From contig NZ_JUET01000048.1 in the NCBI RefSeq assembly GCF_001006485.1, positions 1 to 64,000 of the forward strand: a stretch of 64,000 nt of DNA, in the 5' to 3' direction. The stretch is from Tannerella forsythia (GTDB lineage: Bacteria; Bacteroidota; Bacteroidia; Bacteroidales; Tannerellaceae). Position numbers and translations under genes: made by a program. Below are positions 51,601 to 60,354 of this stretch, piece by piece. Each line of letters starts with the position of its first letter. The stretch's first letter is position 1. Under the pieces are notes generated by a model. It saw only the letters and a program-made list of their open reading frames with translations, was not told where the DNA came from and did no database searches.

Positions 51601-54355
51601 TTACGTCATAAATCATATGCCCTCCCGTCGAACTTGCAGGGGCTAAGGTTGTATTTTCAATCGGCCCTGATCCATTATAATACTGTATCGTCAGAGGATC
51701 GATAATGCGATATCCTTTGGGTAGTTTGAATTCGAGTTTCTCCAGGTATTCATGGAAGCGTACTTCCTTGGGGAAGTAGGGAGACGGGAATTTTCCACTG
51801 TGGAAAATATCGGTATACCCAAGCGAGAAAGGTCCTTTGGGATTGTTGTCGGGGAACGATTCTTCTATGGCATCGTTATTCCACCAGTTCAGCCGGTCGA
51901 GGTTGTATGTACCGATGGGTAACGATGCTTTTTCTTTCCCTTTACGGGCAGGATCCGTTGCACTGTTCAGCGGGTTGCTCACAGGAGTGGCGCTTACATA
52001 TAATTCGGAATCCATACTGTTAGGATTGTTGGTGCCGGATCGTATCTTAAAGGGGACTTTGATTTCGACGATTGTGTGGGTTGTTAAGCCGGCTGGATAA
52101 TGATAACGGAAGTAGCCCGTATTGATTGTTGATCTTGCAAAAGTTACCTGACCGGCTGCCGGTGTTCCGTTGAGCGTGACCGTTGCGTTTTGGGGATCGG
52201 GTACGACGTTCGAATCGAACCGGAATCCTACGGCCTTGACCGGCATATCGATGTATTTATACCCACCTGGTGCCTGAATCGTACCTTTCCAGTAGAAGTA
52301 TCCTTCGTCTTCGGCCACGAAGAGGTCATGCCGTATTTCATTGTCGGGAGCTACGGAGCCATCGTCCGGCACTCTGTCGTTATTTGTATCTTTCAATCCT
52401 TTGGATGTTCTGCGAGAATAAAATTCATCGAACGATATGCCCACAATATCGCAGGTGTGTATGGCTTCTTGAAAAACCTGGCTTATTTTCTCGAGCGTTT
52501 GGGCGCCCCATTTCTGGTTTGCCCAATAATGTACTTGGTCCGTTTGATTTACATTCAATCCGCACGGGGCGGCTTTATATTCCACATGCAGGTAAGCCGT
52601 CCCTTGATTCCCCCGGTTCTGAATTGATACGGATGCGTGCGTGGCCCCCGGAGCGACGGTGGCTTGTCCATACAGCACTCCGGTGCCATCGCTGTTACTC
52701 GTTATCTTCATACTTAAAATCGTAAGCCAGGCAGGGGTCTTAACATGAAATTCTGTTATTGCTTCATTCGTAGAACCGGGGGCGATGAAAACAGTCTGTT
52801 TTTTGGTCTGTCCTCCTTTTAAACTCAGGCTCGGCGGCAACTCACGATAATGCGGAGCATTCAGATAAACAATTCGGAAAGCTTGGGCCAGGGCAATGCC
52901 ATCATCACCACAAGGACTTTTAACTTGAATGATATTGCTTGTTATTCCGTTGATGGTATTTGTTCCATAGTTATGATAAACATTACGGGTGGTATTGTCA
53001 TAAATATCTCCGTTGATCGTAGGCACCCAGAACGTAATCGTTTTGCCTGCCGGAACTTCTTCGGGAATGAGGATATGTATTGCATACGGTTTTCCAAGAG
53101 CACTTGGTTTGAGATAGCCAAATGTCTCACCGTTGGTTTTGTTCGATGCTTCGGTAATTTCACTGGCTGTGATCTTACGTTTGGGACCTCCTTCTACTTG
53201 CATATAAATATCGGAGATGTCAAGATAATTATATGATCCGTAGTTGCGGAAATGCAACCGGATGTTACGTGCGCTTCCCCCCGTATTCCGAAACGTCGTT
53301 TTCACGATGGTTGGCGTTGTCCCGTCCATGTTGACTTGGGGGCTGGTGATAGGAGCATCGGCATGATTGACGTAGGTTGTGCTAATGTGTTCCATATTGG
53401 GCAGGGGAGGAGACGGGAATGCCAGCGTGACGGAAGAGCCTGTTGCCGTGGTACAATCCGAATCGTGCGGGTATTGCACGCTTGCCTCAACAAGGTGCGA
53501 GCCGCAGCCGGTAGAGGCCCCTTGAAAGGTAATGACTTTGTCATTCGTATCATCGATCTTGCTTCCTAACGCAGAGGGTGTGAATGCATACGTATAGGTC
53601 TTCTTGCCGCCGACCGTCGCTTCGACCGGAGTAAAGGGGACACCTTTGAGCTTGAAGTCGGAAAGTGTGGTTACGAGGTCTGTCGTAAACGTAACTTTCG
53701 CCGAAGAAGCCTTATTCGCTGTATTTGTCTTGAGATAATACGTAACGGTATTGACACTTGCCTGGGTCGGGAAATTAATCGTTCCATCGGTCGATACGAT
53801 AGCAATACTTGGTTTTACCCTATTTGTTGTTATCGTCTTTTGTCCGTCCATTACATTCGTTGCTCCGGCTTTAACCTGAATGTCGAAATTCGCTGCTCCG
53901 GGTGTTCCGCACGAAACGGCTTTTACGTTGACGTGAATTTCTACTTCCGTGTTGCGCAGTAATTTGTTTCCATTTGAGGTGATAGCGATGGACGCAGTTC
54001 TGCCTGTAGCCAAAGCCCCTCCGAAAGTGTTGGATATGTTCAGAGGCGTTGAGGTCAGTACCCTCGTTCCACTGATGGCCCCGAAGTCTACCTGTGGGGG
54101 GAGCGTAATTTCGATGGTTGCGTTGTTAATATCTGCATTCAGAGGAGTAAAGCGTATTAATAACGCACGTTCATCTTCAAGCATCACTAAAGGTACTTCG
54201 TCCAGTTTTGGGTAACCTGATGTCCAATTTACCTTTTGGGCTTGTGTCGCAATTGCTGTGGCAAGCAAAAGCATGCAGAGCAGTAAGGATGTCCGGCTTT
54301 TTCGCCATAAGCAAAAAAAAGGAGCATTCAAATTGTGAGTACTTTTTCTTTTCAT
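48692..54355 (-). CDS. Giant secreted protein with T9SS C-terminal sorting domain, 1,887 aa
   Basis: A very large surface or secreted protein. The signal peptide (TSLLLCMLLLATAIATQAQ) is followed by about 1,500 residues of repeated beta-sandwich-like sequence rich in Thr, Asn and Pro. PKD/Ig-like modules come near residues 1,540-1,720 (KYQWFHEGSAIAGATDTSLI and MTYQWYRNGLPIPGATKNSY). The last 70 residues are a type A sorting domain (IYVETDRPTTVYVFTTMGHL, then PGVYFVKFDNGYSGKILI), so it should be exported by the T9SS encoded 2.4 kb to the right. No enzymatic motif was seen; an adhesin or surface-layer role is likely. Confidence 0.85.
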   Translation of the reverse strand: MKRKSTHNLNAPFFCLWRKSRTSLLLCMLLLATAIATQAQKVNWTSGYPKLDEVPLVMLEDERALLIRFTPLNADINNATIEITLPPQVDFGAISGTRVLTSTPLNISNTFGGALATGRTASIAITSNGNKLLRNTEVEIHVNVKAVSCGTPGAANFDIQVKAGATNVMDGQKTITTNRVKPSIAIVSTDGTINFPTQASVNTVTYYLKTNTANKASSAKVTFTTDLVTTLSDFKLKGVPFTPVEATVGGKKTYTYAFTPSALGSKIDDTNDKVITFQGASTGCGSHLVEASVQYPHDSDCTTATGSSVTLAFPSPPLPNMEHISTTYVNHADAPITSPQVNMDGTTPTIVKTTFRNTGGSARNIRLHFRNYGSYNYLDISDIYMQVEGGPKRKITASEITEASNKTNGETFGYLKPSALGKPYAIHILIPEEVPAGKTITFWVPTINGDIYDNTTRNVYHNYGTNTINGITSNIIQVKSPCGDDGIALAQAFRIVYLNAPHYRELPPSLSLKGGQTKKQTVFIAPGSTNEAITEFHVKTPAWLTILSMKITSNSDGTGVLYGQATVAPGATHASVSIQNRGNQGTAYLHVEYKAAPCGLNVNQTDQVHYWANQKWGAQTLEKISQVFQEAIHTCDIVGISFDEFYSRRTSKGLKDTNNDRVPDDGSVAPDNEIRHDLFVAEDEGYFYWKGTIQAPGGYKYIDMPVKAVGFRFDSNVVPDPQNATVTLNGTPAAGQVTFARSTINTGYFRYHYPAGLTTHTIVEIKVPFKIRSGTNNPNSMDSELYVSATPVSNPLNSATDPARKGKEKASLPIGTYNLDRLNWWNNDAIEESFPDNNPKGPFSLGYTDIFHSGKFPSPYFPKEVRFHEYLEKLEFKLPKGYRIIDPLTIQYYNGSGPIENTTLAPASSTGGHMIYDVKNLYDLTYDGSGALQAGKWQRPDDFWRLTTRGKIKALPSAKRDASIMKRISTWKNPKTGQTHTHVRDVTFKYTGPGNSLEVSVPEVPAYGPTVSSPALTVTNQTSNPIQDMWFYFEGNISDVKLKDADAGTIYNGTGLGNRWVKVANVPGTASKTFEMSYTYNFNDCTGDKVKVYTGAGFNSAWTPNTNAPLDPEGDNFSAIDSFIIKPSADATVAGSITAVRDTFKHESVEPYTIKVNFTTATSTGALKNPEMKDFTVPSGQVYKAGSARLEYPTGTLTPIPAALEAALVAAFGAGEDAERTIASIKLADAKGSDIILPGNLDTEATDADRTASIVMEFNAKCNTDFTGIQYKGQIAGMSPCGTVAAGSGTHIVSRKLYPNVTYNYLFEDIKIAPVSGTHAFNELQTQDTLKLTIKKITGTVNTMVPTDHLMLRMPKELNVEGDSIFYRGSGSMSGLTKRDTITYKDSVDAQGVRYVRLPMPINEYNAAANKGVGAEITCHVPVKYTPNGHSRKDNPVDSIIASVNIYAIFGSCPPIVVPVGTGKDSIGLFTAKEIPARLYVGELDTIEILSAGFGGSWYLEKAGGILQHTGKKWPHAPTDSTKLGELMYYFTPVIDGHNFGGRLPYPVKIWIHPWFIRNLDPMKYICKDHDTLFVKGGGMDIKYQWFHEGSAIAGATDTSLIVRKPGKYHVEITDTVPETVSSDTMEVYFREIPAFIKDLPLHARECDNWRYLLSVETTGKFMTYQWYRNGLPIPGATKNSYYALAKDSSAFFRVSVKNPCGDSIVSNQCYLSFCDEKIDGINRLIELIVPPSAETNPRPGQLIFVKSQQDFTFTIKAKNGYSLKYATVTTDSPIWNEQGGIKRTILSDSVMEVTILTVTRNLKVTVSGVSPVGNQEIIRKVSRAWAYEGKIYVETDRPTTVYVFTTMGHLYRREKVQAGLTTFDAPQPGVYFVKFDNGYSGKILIE

Positions 54356-54474
54356 TCTGTTTTGATATTTTAATTGATGTTTGTATCTTGTTTTATTTAT
54401 CTCGTTTTAATCATTTTTTGACTGAATTGAATTTGTCAAAAGACAGGTTGCTTTTTGGGGCTTATAATATTATA

Positions 54475-54505
54475 CAAAAGTATGCTATTTTTTCAGCCAA
54501 GCCAA
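54475..54505 (-). promoter_or_regulatory. Promoter of the giant T9SS cargo gene
   Basis: On the minus strand TTG (54505-54503), a 20-bp spacer and TACTTTTG (54482-54475). The 5' UTR would be about 110 nt. The region 54356-54776 is AT-rich and holds no other gene that I can support. Confidence 0.5.
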
Positions 54506-54723
54506 TATATTTGCAATATTTAATATATTTTATTTTTAATCAAAAGAGTTCCTCGAGGAAATTTATTTCAGCATTTATTGGATTTATTTCTCATATGTGC
54601 ATTGTGTAATGTGGTATATCTTTGAAAATATGGTGGGTGGTGGCTTTTTGCAAAGGGCGCTTTCTGTAAAGCCGTTACTTAAAACTTTATTATTTTTCTG
54701 AATGGATATTGGAAATTATCCCG

Positions 54724-54731
54724 TACCTTTG
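54724..54731 (+). promoter_or_regulatory. -7 box of the DUF5106 lipoprotein gene
   Basis: TACCTTTG, 45 bp before the ATG at 54777. No convincing -33. Confidence 0.5.
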
Positions 54732-54776
54732 TCCCCGCGATGATATAAATAAAATTGGAAAGGATTTAAACGTGTG

Positions 54777-55739
54777 ATGATGAAAAAACGATTACTTCTG
54801 TCGGGGTGTGGATTGGCAGGTTTGATGTTGTTTTTCGGCTGTGGAACGTCGACGGATGCACCGGGGCGGAAAACGTTCAAACAGGCCGAAGTTCCGGCAG
54901 TCTATACTGAACCGAGACTACGTGCCGAGTATTTGGCGATGCATTATTGGGATCATTTCGATTTTGCCGATACGGCATTTGTGGGTAGTGCGGCAAAGAT
55001 CACCGAACAAGCGATCGTCGATTTCCTTTCCGTTTTCCCATATGCTTCGTATCAGATTTCCTGTGACGGAATCAAACGTTTGCTCGATCAGGCACAGAAA
55101 AATCGTGCGATGTACGCTTTTTTTACGTCGAAGATGGAACAATTTCTTTTCTATCCTAACTCATCCATGCGAAACGAAGAATATTTCATCCCCGTACTTG
55201 AGCACATGGTTGCATCAGACAGTTTGGATACGTATCGCAAAGCGCGTCCTCGGGCGATGCTGGCACAAGTGCAGAAAAACCGTCCCGGCATGCAGGCTGC
55301 CGATATTCGTTATACGACCGGGAAGGGATCTCAGGGATCGCTTTACGACTTGAAGACCGATTTTGTGCTTGTCTTTTTTTATGGCCTTGATTGGGAAAAT
55401 GCGCGTGAGGTAAGTCGGATGATTGACGCTTCGCAGCCGGTGAAGCAGATGATTGCGCAGAAAAAACTTACGGTTCTTTCCATATACCTCGATATGGCTG
55501 AAGAGCAGTGGAAGGAGCATCTGCCTCAGATGCCCAAAACGTGGATACACGGGTATGATAAGAACCTTGATATCCTGCAACGACAAACGTATGTGTTGCG
55601 TGTTCTTCCGGCACTTTATTTGCTTGATAAAGAGCATAAGGTTGTCATGAAGGAGGTTGCCTTTCCGTATATCGAATTGTATCTGAACAGTATTCTCAAT
55701 CCTCCGGCACAACAGGAAATGCAAACCCCTCAATCATAA
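54777..55739 (+). CDS. DUF5106 lipoprotein with thioredoxin-like C-terminal region
   Basis: A 320-aa lipoprotein (lipobox FFGC at about residues 19-22). Residues about 40-180 match the helical DUF5106 region (YLAMHYWDHFDFADTAFVGS, FYPNSSMRNEEYFIPVLEHM). The rest is a thioredoxin/TlpA-like fold (DFVLVFFYGLDWENAREVSR, then YVLRVLPALYLLDKEHKVVM with the cis-Pro). The CxxC redox pair expected after FFY is absent (GLDWEN), so it is not a thiol-disulfide oxidoreductase. The adenosyltransferase gene starts 5 bp after its stop. Confidence 0.82.
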   Translation: MMKKRLLLSGCGLAGLMLFFGCGTSTDAPGRKTFKQAEVPAVYTEPRLRAEYLAMHYWDHFDFADTAFVGSAAKITEQAIVDFLSVFPYASYQISCDGIKRLLDQAQKNRAMYAFFTSKMEQFLFYPNSSMRNEEYFIPVLEHMVASDSLDTYRKARPRAMLAQVQKNRPGMQAADIRYTTGKGSQGSLYDLKTDFVLVFFYGLDWENAREVSRMIDASQPVKQMIAQKKLTVLSIYLDMAEEQWKEHLPQMPKTWIHGYDKNLDILQRQTYVLRVLPALYLLDKEHKVVMKEVAFPYIELYLNSILNPPAQQEMQTPQS

Positions 55740-55744
55740 ACAGA

Positions 55745-56308
55745 ATGAAAAAAAGTCCAATATATACCGGTGGCGGTGATAAAGGAACGACCTCGCTCGT
55801 AGGAGGCGTACGCGTCCCAAAGACCCATCCCCGTCTTGAAGCTTACGGCACGATCGACGAACTGAACTCCCAAATAGGACTGTTGATTGCCGAAACGGAC
55901 GATCAGGAAACGGCTGACTTGCTCCGCTTTGTCCAACACAAACTCTTTACCGTGGGTTCCTATTTGGCAACCGATATGACACAGACGGACCTGCGTATCG
56001 AAAGCAATGTGACTCCCGAGAGTATCCGTCGTCTTGAAGAAGCGATTGATCGTTACGATACGCAGCTACCGCGTATGCGCGGATTTGTTTTGCCCGGAGG
56101 AAACCGCACATCGGCTTTGGCGCATGTGTGTCGTACCGTGTGTCGCCGTGCCGAACGACGCATTTACCGTCTCACCGAATCGGCAACCGTCGAAGAACCT
56201 GTGCTGATTTTTATGAATCGACTCTCCGACCTTCTGTTTGTCATCGGCCGAAATGAGTGTGTCCGTAAAAATAATGACGAAATTCTTTGGGATAGCGCTT
56301 GCAGCTAA
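55745..56308 (+). CDS. PduO-type cob(I)alamin adenosyltransferase
   Basis: A 187-aa enzyme that transfers adenosyl from ATP to cob(I)alamin, making coenzyme B12. The ATP-binding N-terminus IYTGGGDKGTTSLVGG and the helix segments YGTIDELNSQIGLLIAE, FVLPGGNRTSALAHVCRTVC, RRAERRIYRL and FMNRLSDLLFVIGR are all standard for this family. It should supply cofactor for B12 enzymes such as methylmalonyl-CoA mutase of propionate/succinate metabolism. It forms an operon with the upstream lipoprotein, with no obvious functional link. Confidence 0.93.
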   Translation: MKKSPIYTGGGDKGTTSLVGGVRVPKTHPRLEAYGTIDELNSQIGLLIAETDDQETADLLRFVQHKLFTVGSYLATDMTQTDLRIESNVTPESIRRLEEAIDRYDTQLPRMRGFVLPGGNRTSALAHVCRTVCRRAERRIYRLTESATVEEPVLIFMNRLSDLLFVIGRNECVRKNNDEILWDSACS

Positions 56309-56320
56309 CAAATAAACATT

Positions 56321-56328
56321 TATTTTTG
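56321..56328 (+). promoter_or_regulatory. -7 box before the DUF2795 gene
   Basis: TATTTTTG matches TAnnTTTG, 63 bp before the start codon. Confidence 0.45.
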
Positions 56329-56391
56329 CCGAAAATTTCAGCCCATTTTTGGGATGGCTTTAAAGGTAAATAACTGTAAAATAAGGTTTTT

Positions 56392-56613
56392 ATGTATTGG
56401 ACATTAGAATTGGCATCCAAATTGGAAGATGCACCTTGGCCTGCAACCAAAGACGAACTGATTGATTACGCTCAACGTTCCGGTGCTCCGCTTGAAGTGA
56501 TTGAAAATTTGCAAGAGATGGAAGATGAAGGCGAAATATATGAGAGTATAGAAGATCTCTGGCCGGATTATCCCAGTAAGGAAGACTTCTTTTTTAATGA
56601 AGAAGAATACTGA
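56392..56613 (+). CDS. DUF2795 small acidic protein, 73 aa
   Basis: A 73-aa cytoplasmic protein of the DUF2795 family: MYWTLELASKLEDAPWPATK, DELIDYAQRSGAPLEVIENL, then an acidic C-terminus (SKEDFFFNEEEY). It is widely conserved in Bacteroidetes and other bacteria with no established role. It has its own promoter box and a good terminator, so it is probably transcribed alone. Confidence 0.88.
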   Translation: MYWTLELASKLEDAPWPATKDELIDYAQRSGAPLEVIENLQEMEDEGEIYESIEDLWPDYPSKEDFFFNEEEY

Positions 56614-56620
56614 AAAATGA

Positions 56621-56653
56621 AAGAGTTGCGGGCAGTGCTTGCAGCTCTTTTTT
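56621..56653 (+). terminator. Intrinsic terminator of the DUF2795 gene
   Basis: AAGAGTTGC (56621-56629) and GCAGCTCTT (56641-56649) make a 9-bp stem with one G-U wobble and an 11-nt loop, merging into a run of seven T. Confidence 0.7.
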
Positions 56654-56681
56654 ATTTCATACACAATTTTACAAGTTTTTC

Positions 56682-56711
56682 AGAGTTATACATATCTATA
56701 GATGTAACTCT
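56682..56711 (+). promoter_or_regulatory. Inverted repeat upstream of porP
   Basis: AGAGTT (56682-56687) and ACAT (56690-56693) pair with ATGT (56702-56705) and AACTCT (56706-56711), with a 2-nt bulge. It ends 5 bp before the porP ATG, so it could block ribosome access or bind a regulator. No exact TAnnTTTG box was seen in the 60-bp gap. Confidence 0.35.
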
Positions 56712-56716
56712 TTCGA

Positions 56717-57709
56717 ATGACGATCAAACGATTCTGGACGTTTTTCCTCCTTTTAAGCATGGGGGTAGCTTCTGCTTGGGCGCAGGTTGACGCATCGCTG
56801 AACCATTATTTTATGGCGATGGGGGCATATAACCCTGCCTCGGTCGGAATGAAGAACGAGCTCGGAATAACGGCGCTCTACCGGCTGCAATGGCTTGGAC
56901 TCGACAGAGGAATGCCGCAGTCGGCTTTTGTTGCCGCCGATATGCCATTCACGTTCGGAAAAACACGGCATGGGGTAGGAGTGATGTTTTTTAGCGACGA
57001 CAAAAGTACGTTATATAAAGATGTGTACACTTCGCTTCAATATGCATATAAACATAAGTTGGGTAAAGGAGTATTGAGTATCGGACTTCAAGGTGGAATG
57101 ATCAGCAAGTCGTATTTAGGTTCTAAGGCAGAACCTCTTCCCGAAGGAATTGATGGAAGCACAGACCATTCGCCCGAAGATGACGCCTTGCCCAAATCCG
57201 ACATCGATGCGAAGGGATTGGATATAGCCTTAGGGTTACTCTACTCGACAGACAAATATTATGTCGGTATTGCTTCCACGCATCTGCTTGCTCCGGAGAT
57301 GGAACTGGATGAAAATTTTACGCTGAAAGTTAATCGGGGATATAATTTAACAGCCGGATACAATATTAAACTGAAAAATCCGTTGATTGAGTTACAGCCT
57401 TCTGTATTTCTGCAAACGGACTTGCAGATGTACATGGGCGATGTGACTCTGAGAGCCGTCTACAAGACAATGTTTAACGGAGGATTGGGCATGCGGATCG
57501 GAGAGAGTTATCAAGGCATTCGGATGAACGGTATACTTTATTTGGGAGCGAATATCGGTAAATTTCGTGTGAGTTATGCCTATGAATATCCGTTTTCTGC
57601 TTTGTCGAAGGTAAGTACAGGCAGTCATGAGGCCATGGCAACGTATCGGATGAACCTGAACAAACCTAAAGGTGGAAGGAACAGACATAAGAGTATCAGA
57701 ATATTGTAA
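56717..57709 (+). CDS. porP: PorP/SprF-family T9SS outer membrane protein
   Basis: A 330-aa outer membrane beta-barrel of the PorP/SprF family. The signal peptide ends SAWAQ; the family start DASLNHYFMAMGAYNPASVG is clear, with FVAADMPF and later LQYAYKHKLGKGVLSIGLQG typical of the barrel. PorP links the periplasmic ring and PorE to the outer membrane in the T9SS. It is the first gene of the operon porP-K-L-M-N. Confidence 0.93.
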   Translation: MTIKRFWTFFLLLSMGVASAWAQVDASLNHYFMAMGAYNPASVGMKNELGITALYRLQWLGLDRGMPQSAFVAADMPFTFGKTRHGVGVMFFSDDKSTLYKDVYTSLQYAYKHKLGKGVLSIGLQGGMISKSYLGSKAEPLPEGIDGSTDHSPEDDALPKSDIDAKGLDIALGLLYSTDKYYVGIASTHLLAPEMELDENFTLKVNRGYNLTAGYNIKLKNPLIELQPSVFLQTDLQMYMGDVTLRAVYKTMFNGGLGMRIGESYQGIRMNGILYLGANIGKFRVSYAYEYPFSALSKVSTGSHEAMATYRMNLNKPKGGRNRHKSIRIL

Positions 57710-57739
57710 GATAAGAACAGACAATAGACAATCGGGAAG

Positions 57740-59182
57740 ATGATGAAGAAATTAACATTCATATCGGTCGCCGTCATGTTGCTGACGACCTCGTGCGGAA
57801 AATTGCTTTCCGGCGACGGCGGCGAATTGGTTGGCGTCAAGATGGCTTCGTTCAACGAGCCGAATCCTTACGGGATGGTCTTGATTAAAAGAGGTTCCTT
57901 CGAGATGGGACCATCGGATAAGGATAGTCTCTGGGGCTTCGATGCCGAAACGAAAGGAGTATCGTTCGAAGCATTCTGGATGGATGAGACGGAAATTACG
58001 AATGCGAAATACCGACAGTTCGTTTATTGGGTGCGTGACTCGATCATTCGGACCCGTCTGGCGGACCCGGCATACGGAGGCAACGAGCTGTTTATGATTA
58101 CGGAAGACAAATACGGTGAACCGGTCACTCCGCATCTCGACTGGACGCGTCCGATTCCATGGAAACGCGCCAATGAAGATGAACAGCGGGCTATCGAAAG
58201 TGTCTTTTATACTCATCCTGTGACGGGTGAACGCGGGCTCGACGGGCGACAGATGAATTATAAATACGAATGGTTCGACTATACCGCTGCCGCTTTGCGC
58301 CGTAACCGTCTCGATCCGGCCGAGCGCGAACGTAATACCGATATCCAGCCGGATCCCAATGCCGTCGTGATGATTTCGAAAGATACGGCCTACCTTGATA
58401 CGGATGGGCGTCCTGTTAATCAGACGATCACACGTCCGTTAAGCAGTCTGTTTGATTTCCTGCATACCTATATTATCAATATCTATCCGGATGAAACGAG
58501 CTGGGTGAACGATTTCAAAAACGCCTACAACGAGCCGTACCTGAAAATGTATTTCACGCATCCGGGCTACGATGATTATCCGGTGGTCGGTGTTTCGTGG
58601 GAACAGGCCAATGCTTTTTGCGTATGGCGAACCGAATATTACAAGAAATCGGTCAGCTTGCCTCCCGGACAAGTCATCGAATCGTTTCGCCTGCCTACCG
58701 AGGGCGAATGGGAATATGCTGCTCGCGCCGGCAAAAACGAAAACAAATATCCGTGGTCGACGAATGAACTCCAGAACGGAAAAGGCTGCTTCATGGCCAA
58801 CTTCAAACCGGGAGATGGGAACTATACGGAAGACGGTCACTTGATTACATCGCGCGTTGCAACGTTTGCACCGAATGAGTTTGGATTGTATGATATGGCC
58901 GGAAACGTGGCCGAATGGACTTCGTCGGTCTATACCGAATCGGGACAGAACCAGACGAGCGACCTTAATCCCGACCTCCATTATAACGCGGCCAAAGAAG
59001 ACCCGTATGCAATGAAAAAGAAAGTGGTGCGGGGCGGCTCGTGGAAGGATGTCGCCCAGTTTATCCGTTCCGACCGGCGTACCTTCGAATATCAGAACGA
59101 AACACGCTCCTACATCGGCTTCCGCTGTGTGCGTACGCAAATCGGATTCTCCAACGCGAAAGGGAAAAACAAAAAGAAATAA
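57740..59182 (+). CDS. porK: PorK/GldK-family T9SS ring lipoprotein
   Basis: A 480-aa lipoprotein (lipobox TTSC) with a SUMF1/FGE-like fold: GMVLIKRGSFEMGPSDKDSL, FWMDETEITNAKYRQFVYW, FRLPTEGEWEYAARAGKNEN, GLYDMAGNVAEWTSSVY and VVRGGSWKD. In P. gingivalis PorK forms the outer periplasmic ring with PorN. Catalytic FGE cysteines are absent, as usual for PorK/GldK. It lies 30 bp after porP and 32 bp before porL. Confidence 0.94.
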   Translation: MMKKLTFISVAVMLLTTSCGKLLSGDGGELVGVKMASFNEPNPYGMVLIKRGSFEMGPSDKDSLWGFDAETKGVSFEAFWMDETEITNAKYRQFVYWVRDSIIRTRLADPAYGGNELFMITEDKYGEPVTPHLDWTRPIPWKRANEDEQRAIESVFYTHPVTGERGLDGRQMNYKYEWFDYTAAALRRNRLDPAERERNTDIQPDPNAVVMISKDTAYLDTDGRPVNQTITRPLSSLFDFLHTYIINIYPDETSWVNDFKNAYNEPYLKMYFTHPGYDDYPVVGVSWEQANAFCVWRTEYYKKSVSLPPGQVIESFRLPTEGEWEYAARAGKNENKYPWSTNELQNGKGCFMANFKPGDGNYTEDGHLITSRVATFAPNEFGLYDMAGNVAEWTSSVYTESGQNQTSDLNPDLHYNAAKEDPYAMKKKVVRGGSWKDVAQFIRSDRRTFEYQNETRSYIGFRCVRTQIGFSNAKGKNKKK

Positions 59183-59214
59183 ACTCCAACGACAACAATA
59201 CATCAGAAAAAATT

Positions 59215-60303
59215 ATGGGAAAATATAGAAGGTATAAGAACCGGATCGAAATGTTTCTTTCGTCCGAGAACGGAAAACGGACGCTGAATTTCGTGTATAG
59301 CTGGGGAGCTTCGATTGTGATCATCGGAGCCTTGTTTAAGATTCTGCACTTGCAATACGGCAACGAGATACTCACGGTGGCAATGATTACGGAAGCGATT
59401 GTGTTCTTTGTGTCCGGCTTCGATCGTCCCACCAATGAATATCATTGGGAAGAAGTCTTTCCGGTCTTGAAATCGAAGAATCCGCTGGACCGTCCCGATT
59501 TCAGCACCGGAGGTGCCGGGAACGGGGAAGGACAAGTGATTATCGGAGGCAGTGGAGGACATTGGGGAGGCGGAACCATTGTGCTGGGTGATTTGTCGGG
59601 AGCTCAATCCGGTGGCGGTACGCTGACGGGCAATGCCCGTGCCGCTGCTCAGAATGCCGAACTCGGTATGGCGGCGATGGGGCTGAATGTATCGGAAGAA
59701 GACACGAAGAACCTGGCCGACAGCATCCGGAAGCTGGGCGATGCGGCCGAGCAGATTTCCCGTATGGCCGACCTGACGGATGCGACGAAGACCTATATTG
59801 AACAGATATCGAGTGTTACAGCCAATCTGGAACGTTTCAATGTCGTGACCAACTCGTTGAGCGAAGTCTCCGACTCGCTCGTACATTCGTGCGAGATGAT
59901 TGCCGGATCGAAGAATGAACATTCGGAGAAACAGACCGTCGGATATGTTCAGCAGATGGAGCAGTTGAATCAGAGTCTTTCGGGCTTGAATGAGTTCTAT
60001 TCCGTGCATTTAAGTGGCCTGCGCTCGCAGATGGATACGATCCAGCAGATCAATGCAGGATTGAGCCGTATCCGCGATATGTACGACAATTCCGTGATGG
60101 ACAGCACGGCTTTCCGCAATGAGAACGAACGGATGGCGCAGCTGTTGGCACAGCTGAATCAGGTTTACGGACGTCTGCTGCAAGCCATGACGGTCAATAT
60201 GCCGGGGGGAGGAACGATGTATCCGCCTCAGCAGCCTCCGTATCAGGGCGGGTATCCGCCGCAAGGCTATGCGCAGCAACCTCCTTATCCCAACCCGCGA
60301 TAA
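59215..60303 (+). CDS. porL: PorL/GldL-family T9SS inner membrane motor protein
   Basis: A 362-aa inner membrane protein. Two membrane helices lie within residues 25-75 (NFVYSWGASIVIIGALFKIL, including the Glu-containing second helix ILTVAMITEAIVFFVSGF). A long cytoplasmic helical region follows, then a Pro/Gln/Tyr-rich tail (PPQQPPYQGGYPPQGYAQQP). With PorM it forms the proton-driven motor. The start MGKYRRYKN is supported by homology to GldL; the longer frame from 59041 would run inside porK. Confidence 0.93.
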   Translation: MGKYRRYKNRIEMFLSSENGKRTLNFVYSWGASIVIIGALFKILHLQYGNEILTVAMITEAIVFFVSGFDRPTNEYHWEEVFPVLKSKNPLDRPDFSTGGAGNGEGQVIIGGSGGHWGGGTIVLGDLSGAQSGGGTLTGNARAAAQNAELGMAAMGLNVSEEDTKNLADSIRKLGDAAEQISRMADLTDATKTYIEQISSVTANLERFNVVTNSLSEVSDSLVHSCEMIAGSKNEHSEKQTVGYVQQMEQLNQSLSGLNEFYSVHLSGLRSQMDTIQQINAGLSRIRDMYDNSVMDSTAFRNENERMAQLLAQLNQVYGRLLQAMTVNMPGGGTMYPPQQPPYQGGYPPQGYAQQPPYPNPR

Positions 60304-60354
60304 GCAATGAAAGGTGGATATGAACAACGATGAACTATTGATAAGAATGATTAA

